A stretch of 30,838 nt of DNA. It comes from a virus. Positions 16,746 through 23,743 of the stretch are shown in pieces. The notes under the pieces are model-generated. The model saw only the letters and a program-made list of their open reading frames with translations. It was not told the DNA's origin and made no database searches. The stretch is from the IMG/VR virus record IMGVR_UViG_3300029319_000299, positions 1-30,838 of that record, one strand, 5' to 3'. A program made the position numbers and the translations under genes. Every line of letters begins with the position of its first letter. The first letter of the stretch is position 1.

Positions 16746-17392
16746 AAAAGAAAGTAAAAAAAAGTTTATTTACTGAAGATACTTGGTTGATAAATCAAAT
16801 AGATGAGCACTTAGAAGGCGTAATGGACGCTCCTAGAGAAGGTGTTTTTTATCCATCTGCATTAGGAAACCCTTGTGATAGATACTTGTGGTTGTGCTAT
16901 AACGGCAAAATGGTTAGTCAGACTTTGTCTCCTAACTTACAAAGAATATTTCAAAATGGTAGCTTCTTAGAAGACCGAGTAGACAGATGGTTAGAAGAAA
17001 TGAATTTATTGATTGACCGAGAAGTTGCTGTAAAACAAGATATTCCACCTATTTCAGGTAGGATTGACTTTTTGATTCAACACTATAATTATGGAGAACA
17101 TCCTATAGAATTAAAATCTATAAATACTTCAGGGTTTTATAAACTAAAAGCCCCAAAACCAGAACACGAAATACAATTGCAAATCTATTTAAATATTGGG
17201 GACTATAATCAAGGAACTGTTTTTTATGAAAATAAAAATGACCAGAAAATAAAAACATTTGTAATTGAAAGAGATATTGAAAAATGGAATGAGATTTTAA
17301 ACAGATGTTTTAAAATTCAAGATATGTTAGCGAGACCTACTGATTGTACTGGTAATTCGTGGTGTGCTTGTAGAAAGGTTGGGGCTGGATAA
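16715..17392 (+). CDS. Cas4/RecB-type nuclease with probable Fe-S cluster
   Basis: This 225-residue protein has the RecB-family nuclease motifs GRIDFL (D118), IELKS (E132, K134) and HEIQLQIYL (Q154). Four cysteines are placed as in Cas4 and AddB: one before the core (C54, GNPCDRYL) and three at the end (C211, C217, C219, TDCTGNSWCAC). In those families they hold a 4Fe-4S cluster that stabilises the fold. No CRISPR array or other cas gene is in the window, so this is a phage recombination or end-processing nuclease. It is translated from within the preceding gene with AGGGAA upstream, and its stop overlaps the next start. Confidence 0.85.
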   Translation: MAGINQIRPVKKKVKKSLFTEDTWLINQIDEHLEGVMDAPREGVFYPSALGNPCDRYLWLCYNGKMVSQTLSPNLQRIFQNGSFLEDRVDRWLEEMNLLIDREVAVKQDIPPISGRIDFLIQHYNYGEHPIELKSINTSGFYKLKAPKPEHEIQLQIYLNIGDYNQGTVFYENKNDQKIKTFVIERDIEKWNEILNRCFKIQDMLARPTDCTGNSWCACRKVGAG

Positions 17393-17898
17393 TGCAACAA
17401 AGAGAAACCCCTTGGACTCCTATAAAAGCTATTTCAAGAGCTAAAAAAAGTGTAGAATCTTTTGGTATACCTATTTTTGACCCAAATTTACCGAAAGAAC
17501 ATGATTTATTATTCGGGGAGCTGGCAAGTTATCCTGATAATGAGTTAGAAAAGTTTTTAGTTATTTATGGTGGATACAAAGCATCTTTGGAAACTAAACT
17601 TGCAGATATAGAATCTGTCGTTGGGGCTTTAGAAGCGGCTTTTAATGAAGGATATAATACAGCTTTACATCAAGTAGCTAAAGAATATGAAGAGTCAGGG
17701 ACTAAAAAGCCTACTAGAGAAGAGTTAAGAGGTGAAGTAATGACTCGATTTGATGAATTAAGGGAACAGAAAAAAGATATAATTGACCAAACCGTTGAGC
17801 TAAAAAGGTTTCAAGGGTTGTTAAATACTTATACAACTGCTTATCAAACAGTTAGTAGGGTTGTAACTTTACGGACTAAACGGGCAGAAAGTATTTAA
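17392..17898 (+). CDS. Helical protein of unknown function linked to the nuclease
   Basis: This 168-residue protein starts at a TAATG junction with the Cas4-like nuclease gene. From about residue 45 on it is almost wholly helical and charged, with heptad-like stretches (KASLETKLADIESVVGALEAAFNEG, DELREQKKDIIDQTVELKRFQGLL) that predict coiled coils. No catalytic motif is visible. Translational coupling suggests it works with the nuclease or recombinase, for example as a structural or loading partner. That is inference. Confidence 0.65.
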   Translation: MQQRETPWTPIKAISRAKKSVESFGIPIFDPNLPKEHDLLFGELASYPDNELEKFLVIYGGYKASLETKLADIESVVGALEAAFNEGYNTALHQVAKEYEESGTKKPTREELRGEVMTRFDELREQKKDIIDQTVELKRFQGLLNTYTTAYQTVSRVVTLRTKRAESI

Positions 17899-17905
17899 TT
17901 TTTAG

Positions 17906-17917
17906 TATAATATAGTA
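17906..17917 (+). promoter_or_regulatory. -10 box TATAAT placed for a leaderless start
   Basis: TTTTTAGTATAAT ends 6 bases before the ATG at 17917 (hexamer 17906-17911). There is no SD, and no convincing -35 element 16-18 bases upstream. The spacing would put the transcription start on the ATG itself. Confidence 0.65.
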
Positions 17918-18375
17918 TGGAATTTATGGGATTAGACACATCCTCATTTGCTATCCATGCTGTAATTATAAATGATAAGGAAGAAATTACAGAAATGTAT
18001 AAATGGGAATGTGATAGAAAAGCGGAATATACAGACAGGTTTCCGGAATTAATTAATAATTTTAAAATCGGTCTTGAAGATATTGATGTAAAGTACGCAG
18101 CTTTAGAAGATGCTGCTCCAGTTATGTTGGGGCGTTCTAATAATTACACCAAACTTTCTCGAGTAGTTGGGGCTGTTTGGGCTTTCTTAATTGATTCATA
18201 TATTGATACTTCGTTTGTTCCGCACGGTACATGGAAAAAAGCAACTGTAGGAAAAGGAAACGCCAAGAAAGAAGATATAATGAAATATGCAACAGAAAAG
18301 TGGGGAGACAAATTCCCCGAACAAGATTATGCAGACGCAGCATGTCTAGCATTATGGAACAAGAGGAGGTTCTAG
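17917..18375 (+). CDS. RuvC-like Holliday junction resolvase
   Basis: This 152-residue protein has the four-acid RNase H-fold active site expected of RuvC: D7 (MGLDTSS), E64 (AALEDAA), D137 and D140 (QDYADAACLALW). GKGNAKKEDIMKYA (112-125) matches the RuvC segment with G-x-G-x-A-x-K before the last helix. Length is close to bacterial RuvC (about 170). It should resolve branched DNA from recombination-driven replication before packaging, and it is followed by the packaging genes. It appears to be expressed from its own TATAAT box without an SD. Confidence 0.87.
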   Translation: MEFMGLDTSSFAIHAVIINDKEEITEMYKWECDRKAEYTDRFPELINNFKIGLEDIDVKYAALEDAAPVMLGRSNNYTKLSRVVGAVWAFLIDSYIDTSFVPHGTWKKATVGKGNAKKEDIMKYATEKWGDKFPEQDYADAACLALWNKRRF

Positions 18376-18376
18376 T

Positions 18377-18892
18377 ATGAGTTTAGCTGGTGGATTAACT
18401 AAGGTAGTTAGAGGTTTTCAAATGTTCTTTCCGGGAAAGAAGGAAGGACCTAAGAGGGAATATAAAGATAAGTTTCCTAAGAAGCTTCCTACTATAGAAG
18501 ATGTAAAAAAGAAATATGGTACTGTTGTTTGGTGTAAATTTACAGACTGTGGAAGTAATCAACAAGTAAAAGATTTACAAAGAACTACAGGTACTTTATT
18601 GAAAAGAACTAATTATACACCTATTGCAGAACAAGAACATATATGGGCTGGGATATGTACTAGAGGAGAAATAGGTATGCAATACGATGCTATAAAAATG
18701 CCTCATGGAGCTAAAATAAAATTTCCAAGTTGTTACACAGCTCACACAGATAAAACAGGATACTGGGATTTTTCTCAATTCCTAAACTCAGATGGAAGTC
18801 CTTTAGGTGGGAACATTGATTCCCAACATGTTTCTGACGAGGGATATGGAATGATGGATGACAACAGTATATATGACAATCTTAAAGACTAA
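18377..18892 (+). CDS. Unknown protein upstream of terminase
   Basis: This 171-residue protein starts 1 base after the RuvC-like stop, with AGAGGAGG upstream. The N-terminal 45 residues are basic and Lys/Pro-rich (FFPGKKEGPKREYKDKFPKKLP). The middle contains four Cys (VWCKFTDCG, GICTRG, PSCYTAH) and a run of strands. The C-terminus is acidic and Gly/Asn-rich. No family is recognised. Position between resolvase and small terminase suggests a DNA-packaging or DNA-processing role. Confidence 0.6.
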   Translation: MSLAGGLTKVVRGFQMFFPGKKEGPKREYKDKFPKKLPTIEDVKKKYGTVVWCKFTDCGSNQQVKDLQRTTGTLLKRTNYTPIAEQEHIWAGICTRGEIGMQYDAIKMPHGAKIKFPSCYTAHTDKTGYWDFSQFLNSDGSPLGGNIDSQHVSDEGYGMMDDNSIYDNLKD

Positions 18893-18894
18893 TT

Positions 18895-19395
18895 ATGCCT
18901 AAACATATACCAGATGAAATAAAACTAAAAGCAATGGAACTTTTTCTTCGGGGGGACAAAACAGCTAAAGAAATAGCTGAAGAAGTTTCTACTGAAGAAC
19001 ACAAAGTTGCTCCGCCTACTATTTATATGTGGGCGAAAAAAGATAGATGGAGTGAACAAAAAGCTGTTGCAATAGCAGACACACAAACAAAGCTAGCAGA
19101 ATCAGAAGGCCAAAGATTTACTAGGTTACAAGCCGAACAGTTAGATGGCTATACAGAAATAGCTAATAAAGCTGTTAGAGAAATGAGTGAGTTGCATTAT
19201 GATAGGGCTTTAGATGCAGCTAGGGCTGCTGATATAGGTATAAAAGGACAGAGAGAAGTACTTCAAGGTATGATAAACCTAGAGTTTGTTCAAGATATAA
19301 TGACTGTTTTAATTGAAGAGATATCAGACCAAGATACTCTACAAAGAATTGGTGTAAAACTTAAAACTATTGAGCAAAAACATAGGGACATATAG
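18895..19395 (+). CDS. terS: Terminase small subunit
   Basis: This 166-residue protein has an N-terminal helix-turn-helix (DEIKLKAMELFLRGDKTAKEIAEEV, then PPTIYMWAKKDRWSEQK, residues 6-60) of the type used by small terminases to bind the packaging site. A helical oligomerisation region and a C-terminal helix (TLQRIGVKLKTIEQKHRD) follow. It lies directly before the large terminase, as in most tailed phages. It selects viral DNA and delivers it to the large subunit. No SD is seen at the ATG, so coupling to the upstream gene is likely. Confidence 0.78.
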   Translation: MPKHIPDEIKLKAMELFLRGDKTAKEIAEEVSTEEHKVAPPTIYMWAKKDRWSEQKAVAIADTQTKLAESEGQRFTRLQAEQLDGYTEIANKAVREMSELHYDRALDAARAADIGIKGQREVLQGMINLEFVQDIMTVLIEEISDQDTLQRIGVKLKTIEQKHRDI

Positions 19396-19397
19396 AA

Positions 19398-21056
19398 ATG
19401 GCTAAAGACATTATTAGTGTCGGTGGGGCGTTTGATATGCTTTCCGATGGTTTATTAGAACAAAAACGATACGAAGTCGGAAGCTTTAGAGAGTTTATTG
19501 AAAATATATGGGCTCAATCATATGACAATCCAGAGTATTTTAAAGCTTGGCATGTAAGTTTACTTGCCGAAGATATTGAAGAATGTTTAGAAACAGGTTT
19601 GAATTATGTTGGGGTATTACCCAGAGGACATTTTAAATCAACTATTTTAGGACATGCTTTTAGTGTTTGGAGATTATTGAAAGCTCCTAGAGATATGTCT
19701 ATACTTTATCTATCTTATAGTGATGGTATGGCTAAATACCATATTGCTGAGATAAATAAAACTATTGCGAGAAACCCTATTATTCCGGAACTGTTGATTA
19801 ATAGAAATCCGAAGGCTGACTTCTCAGCTAGATTTTATAAGAACAATAAACCCATGGAAATTATGCATGGGGGTTTGTTTTCTTTCAAACGAGGTATGCA
19901 CGTCAATGGTGCTTTAGTTGCTGATGACGTATTAAGAGACCCAGAGAACCCATTGAACATGGGACAAATAACTAAGGTAGAAGACCACTTTATGACAGAG
20001 TCTATGTTCATACCATTGAAAGAAGCTCCTGTTATTGTTGTGGGGACACCTATGATGCCAAATGATATATTGGCTAAGTTACAAGATGATGAACGATTCA
20101 AAGCTAGGGTATTACCAGCACTAGACCCAGTGCCCGGTAGAAGAGTATTGGCTCCAGAAATAATGAGTGAGAAGTACTTGTTAGCACAACAAAAAGCTAG
20201 ACCTAAGTCTTTTGCTTCAGAGTTTATGTTGATTCCGCATTTTGCTACGGAGTCTTATTTTGATGCTGAAGATATAGAAAAGTGTGAAGATGACCTTTTA
20301 CGCTCTGTACCAGCTACTAAAAAGTATACTGATTTACTGCCAGAAGATTTTGTTTTTGGTGGGTACGATGTAGGAAAGAAAAAACACCCATCCCATTTAG
20401 TAATATTTAAAAAGCGTGGGGAAAACATTGAGCAAATACATTCTTCCTTTTTAGATGGTTGGAGTTACTCTGACCAGATAGAATATTTAAATGAAGTGGC
20501 AGACAACTTTGATATGACTTCGGGCTATGTAGATAACACTAGAGGAGAATTAGAAGACCGTGGATTAGACGCTAGATGGAGACCTATGCATTTTTCACAA
20601 AAAAGCAAAAATACCATGGCTTCGGTCTTTGAAAATTTTGTTCATTCAGGTATATTAAAACTAATAAAAGATGAAAGACAGAAGCAGCAGATTCTGTCTG
20701 TAAGTAATGAATTGAAAGCTCCCGATACTCCAATGGGTCATGGGGACGCTTTTTTTTCAATTGCAATGGCATTACAGGCAGCACATGATACATCATATAA
20801 GTTTGTAGATTTAGGAAATGCTTCGGACTGGTTTAATGCAATTAGTCCCGGGGAAACCCCGGAGAGCCGTAGGCAAATGGATAATGAACGAAAGGGTGCT
20901 GATTCCGAAGTTAATCCATTACAAATGCAACCAGTAAACCCTAGTGAAAGGGCTAGCTCTGCACCAAACCCGCAATGCGGTGACCCTGTTTGTAACCCAT
21001 CTTTTTGGGTTCCGGAAAGAGGACTTTGCTTGTATTGCAACTTTAGACAACAATAG
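19398..21056 (+). CDS. terL: Terminase large subunit with C-terminal Cys cluster
   Basis: This 552-residue packaging motor has a Walker A variant PRGHFKST (75-82), Walker B LVADD (173-177), and a motif III-like VVVGTPMM. The nuclease half starts with FGGYDVGKKKHPSHL (first metal Asp near 323) and continues with YVDNTRGELEDRG and the late acidic GHGDAFFSIAMAL. It pumps DNA into the procapsid and cuts it. The last 26 residues hold C527, C532, C544 and C547 in a zinc-ribbon-like arrangement after a Pro/Ser-rich linker, which is not a usual terminase feature. The start codon follows the small-subunit stop by 2 bases. Confidence 0.9.
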   Translation: MAKDIISVGGAFDMLSDGLLEQKRYEVGSFREFIENIWAQSYDNPEYFKAWHVSLLAEDIEECLETGLNYVGVLPRGHFKSTILGHAFSVWRLLKAPRDMSILYLSYSDGMAKYHIAEINKTIARNPIIPELLINRNPKADFSARFYKNNKPMEIMHGGLFSFKRGMHVNGALVADDVLRDPENPLNMGQITKVEDHFMTESMFIPLKEAPVIVVGTPMMPNDILAKLQDDERFKARVLPALDPVPGRRVLAPEIMSEKYLLAQQKARPKSFASEFMLIPHFATESYFDAEDIEKCEDDLLRSVPATKKYTDLLPEDFVFGGYDVGKKKHPSHLVIFKKRGENIEQIHSSFLDGWSYSDQIEYLNEVADNFDMTSGYVDNTRGELEDRGLDARWRPMHFSQKSKNTMASVFENFVHSGILKLIKDERQKQQILSVSNELKAPDTPMGHGDAFFSIAMALQAAHDTSYKFVDLGNASDWFNAISPGETPESRRQMDNERKGADSEVNPLQMQPVNPSERASSAPNPQCGDPVCNPSFWVPERGLCLYCNFRQQ

Positions 21057-21079
21057 AATACTATTACAGGAGAAATTAA

Positions 21080-23014
21080 ATGATATTAGAAAATAAAATA
21101 GAAACACGCACAGAAGATAAATCTACAATCACAGACCAAGCAGAGGTTATTTTAGCTCACCGATATTATTTAAAGGATACTGATGGAGATGTAATTGAAA
21201 ATTCGTCTCAACTTTTTTCTAGGGTAGCTTCGGCTGTTGCTAGTATTGATATACAGTATGGTAAACTTCCTGTAGATGCTCAATTAACTGAGAAAGAATT
21301 TTATAACATAATGTCTAATTTAGAGTTTGTCCCTAACTCTCCGACTTTAATGAATGCTGGTACAGAACAAGGAACTCTTTCCGCCTGCTTTGTATTGCCT
21401 TTAGAGGATAGTATGGAGGGGATAATGAAAGCAGCACACGATGCAGCAATGGTCCAAAAATTTGGCGGTGGGACAGGATTTGCTTTGTCTAAATTAAGAC
21501 CTAAAGGGGACAGAATTAAATCTACTCATGGGATTGCTTGTGGTCCTATAGAAGTACTAAAGACACTTTCAAGGGTGTCATCTATGATTACACAAGGAGG
21601 AAAAAGGGATGGTGCTAACATGGCAGTAATGTCTATTTATCATCCTGATATATTAGAATTTATTGAATGTAAAAAAGTCGAAGGTGAGATACACAACTTT
21701 AATATTTCTGTAGGGGTTGATTCTAATTTCATGAAAGCTGTAGAAGGCAACATGGATTATAATTTAATTAATCCTAAAACCAATGAAGTTGCTGGTTCAC
21801 TTAATGCCCGAGAAGTATTTGACAAAATAGTTTACGGGGCTTGGAGAAATGGTGAACCCGGAATGATATTCTTAGACCAAGTAAACAAAGACAACCACGT
21901 AACTGAAACATATGGAGAGATGATTGCTACTAACCCTTGTGGTGAACAACCATTGTTAGGTAATGAATCTTGTAATTTAGGTTCTATAAACCTAGCTAAG
22001 TTTTATCAAAAAGCTGATGGTCCTTCTCATAGTTGGGACGAAAAGGTAGACTGGAATCGGTTAGAGTGGGTAACAAGAAAGTCTGTTCACTTTTTAGATA
22101 ACGTCATAGATGCTAATAAATATGCAACCGCAGATATTGAAGAAATGACAAAGGCAACTCGAAAGATTGGTTTGGGCATTATGGGTTTTGCTGACTTATT
22201 AATACAAATGCAAATACCCTATGAGTCACAACTTGCAAGAGATGCCGGAAGTAAAATAATGAAATCTGTTAGAGAATGGGCAGATGATGAGTCTAAGCAA
22301 TTAGCTAAATCTAGAGGAGCATTCCCTGCATGGGAAAATAGTAATTACGATAAACAAACAGAAGTCTACAGAAATCATTGTAGACTAACAGTTGCTCCAA
22401 CCGGTACTATATCAATGATAGCTGATACATCTAGTGGTATTGAACCTACATTTGCATTGGCTTGGAAAAAACAAAACATACTAGAAGGTAAGACACTAAA
22501 CTACGTAAACAAGTATTTTGAACAAGATGCTAGAAAGCATGGTTTTTATTCAGAAGATTTAATGGATTATTTGGCAGAAGGCGGTTCACTGGCTACTGTA
22601 CCTGAAGTTCCAGATTGGGCTAAAGCAGTATACGCTACAGCACCGGAAATATCTCCAGAGGACCATGTTCTGATGCAAGCAGCATTTCAAAAAGCTTGTG
22701 ATTCGGGTATCTCTAAAACAATCAATTTCCCAAACTCTGCTACTAAAGAAGATGTAGAAGACGCTTATATGTTAGCATGGAAAGAAGCATGTAAGGGAAT
22801 TACTGTCTATAGGGCGGGTAGTCGAGAAAAAGAGGTCCTTGTAAAAGGTAACGCAGACAAATCAGAGCAGCCAACATTGACTGGATTTGAAATAGAAGAA
22901 AATGTTATTGATAAAACAGTTGATATAAAATGTTGTGCTACACCAAATGTAGTGTTTGCGGATGGTTGTGAAACTTGTAAGTCTTGTGGATGGAGTGCCT
23001 GTTTAATTTCATAG
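21080..23014 (+). CDS. nrdJ: Class II (B12-dependent) ribonucleotide reductase
   Basis: This 644-residue enzyme has AGGAGA at its start. It converts ribonucleotides to deoxyribonucleotides. C103 (SACFVLP) and C298 (NESCNLGSINL) are the redox pair, and NPCGE (285-289) carries the radical Cys287 with Asn285 and Glu289. The glycine-rich FGGGTGF and the conserved VAPTGTISMIADTSSGIEP are also present. The C-terminus ends in C630, C633, C636 and C641 (GCETCKSCGWSAC), the tail typical of adenosylcobalamin-dependent NrdJ. No small subunit or activase gene is nearby, which agrees with class II. It does not need oxygen but needs host or imported B12. It is inserted between terminase and portal and not with the other nucleotide genes. 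Confidence 0.92.
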   Translation: MILENKIETRTEDKSTITDQAEVILAHRYYLKDTDGDVIENSSQLFSRVASAVASIDIQYGKLPVDAQLTEKEFYNIMSNLEFVPNSPTLMNAGTEQGTLSACFVLPLEDSMEGIMKAAHDAAMVQKFGGGTGFALSKLRPKGDRIKSTHGIACGPIEVLKTLSRVSSMITQGGKRDGANMAVMSIYHPDILEFIECKKVEGEIHNFNISVGVDSNFMKAVEGNMDYNLINPKTNEVAGSLNAREVFDKIVYGAWRNGEPGMIFLDQVNKDNHVTETYGEMIATNPCGEQPLLGNESCNLGSINLAKFYQKADGPSHSWDEKVDWNRLEWVTRKSVHFLDNVIDANKYATADIEEMTKATRKIGLGIMGFADLLIQMQIPYESQLARDAGSKIMKSVREWADDESKQLAKSRGAFPAWENSNYDKQTEVYRNHCRLTVAPTGTISMIADTSSGIEPTFALAWKKQNILEGKTLNYVNKYFEQDARKHGFYSEDLMDYLAEGGSLATVPEVPDWAKAVYATAPEISPEDHVLMQAAFQKACDSGISKTINFPNSATKEDVEDAYMLAWKEACKGITVYRAGSREKEVLVKGNADKSEQPTLTGFEIEENVIDKTVDIKCCATPNVVFADGCETCKSCGWSACLIS

Positions 23015-23023
23015 GAGGTTAAA

Positions 23024-23245
23024 TTGGATAAAGAAGAACGGAAAAATTTTGATAATACATATTACAATCATCAGGAAGAGATGAAAGGCATATCTGCGAT
23101 TTTAGATAGCCAAGAATATTTGAAAGAACAAATTATTTTATTATCAGAAAAAGTAGATAAATTAACTCTTTTGTATACTGATTTACAAGAGAAGTATGTT
23201 CATGAAAACAATCAACTTCGTCAAGAATTGACGGGTAGAAGATAA
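23024..23245 (+). CDS. Small coiled-coil protein with TTG start
   Basis: This 73-residue protein begins at TTG (23024), supported by AGGAGG at 23013-23018, 5 bases upstream. It is strongly charged and helical. Residues about 25-70 (LDSQEYLKEQIILLSEKVDKLTLLYTDLQEKY) carry leucine heptads and predict a coiled coil. No other feature. It lies at the end of the reductase transcript. Confidence 0.6.
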   Translation: MDKEERKNFDNTYYNHQEEMKGISAILDSQEYLKEQIILLSEKVDKLTLLYTDLQEKYVHENNQLRQELTGRR

Positions 23246-23260
23246 ATCAGAAAAAAGTAG

Positions 23261-23266
23261 TATAAT
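23261..23266 (+). promoter_or_regulatory. TATAAT promoter box upstream of the portal gene block
   Basis: GTAGTATAATATAAATA lies in the 49-base gap before the gene at 23295. The predicted start is about 7 bases after the box, giving a leader of some 22 bases that contains AGGAGA (23284-23289). The TAG before the box matches the other boxes in this window. No -35 at normal spacing. Confidence 0.55.
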
Positions 23267-23294
23267 ATAAATAGAGAAGTTTTAGGAGAATAGT

Positions 23295-23741
23295 ATGGTA
23301 ATAGGAAATATGCTTTCCGACTCAGGTCAACAATATGTTGCCACTAAAGATGATACGGGGACTTGGAGGATACTGAACACTTGGCATGAAGAGTTGAAAA
23401 CTATGAATGCTGATGATGATATTTCAGACGATAGTCCTGCTGTAGTTGTTTTGTCTGAGGGACAATTTATTTCATTAATCAAAGAAGCAGCTAGTCAAGG
23501 TGTATTAGAGAATGTAAATATTTCTATGGATGCCGATACTGCTGAATTAGAAGATGAAATTGATAATAAAAACCAAGAGATAGAAAAATTAAAAGACCAG
23601 TTAAGTGAACTAAAGGAAGAGAAAACTAAAATTGAAAAGGTTGCTTCTCATTCCGAAGAGTTTGAATTAAAGGAAAAAGCTATGGATAATATATTAAAAT
23701 TAGTATCCATGCAAGATATGACTAAACTAAGCAGGGATTAA
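23295..23741 (+). CDS. Acidic coiled-coil protein upstream of portal
   Basis: This 148-residue protein has AGGAGA before its ATG. The N-terminal half is a small mixed domain (YVATKDDTGTWRILNTWHEE, and SPAVVVLSEGQFISLIKEAAS). Residues about 80-125 are a strong heptad coiled coil (AELEDEIDNKNQEIEKLKDQLSELKEEKTKIEK). It is the first gene behind a TATAAT promoter and is followed by the portal gene after 2 bases. It could be a virion or head assembly protein. Family not recognised. Confidence 0.6.
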   Translation: MVIGNMLSDSGQQYVATKDDTGTWRILNTWHEELKTMNADDDISDDSPAVVVLSEGQFISLIKEAASQGVLENVNISMDADTAELEDEIDNKNQEIEKLKDQLSELKEEKTKIEKVASHSEEFELKEKAMDNILKLVSMQDMTKLSRD

Positions 23742-23743
23742 TA

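Noticed and set aside
16715-17392. Cas4 as a sign of a CRISPR system
   Set aside because: No repeat-spacer array and no other cas gene were seen. Phage Cas4/RecB-like nucleases commonly occur in recombination blocks.
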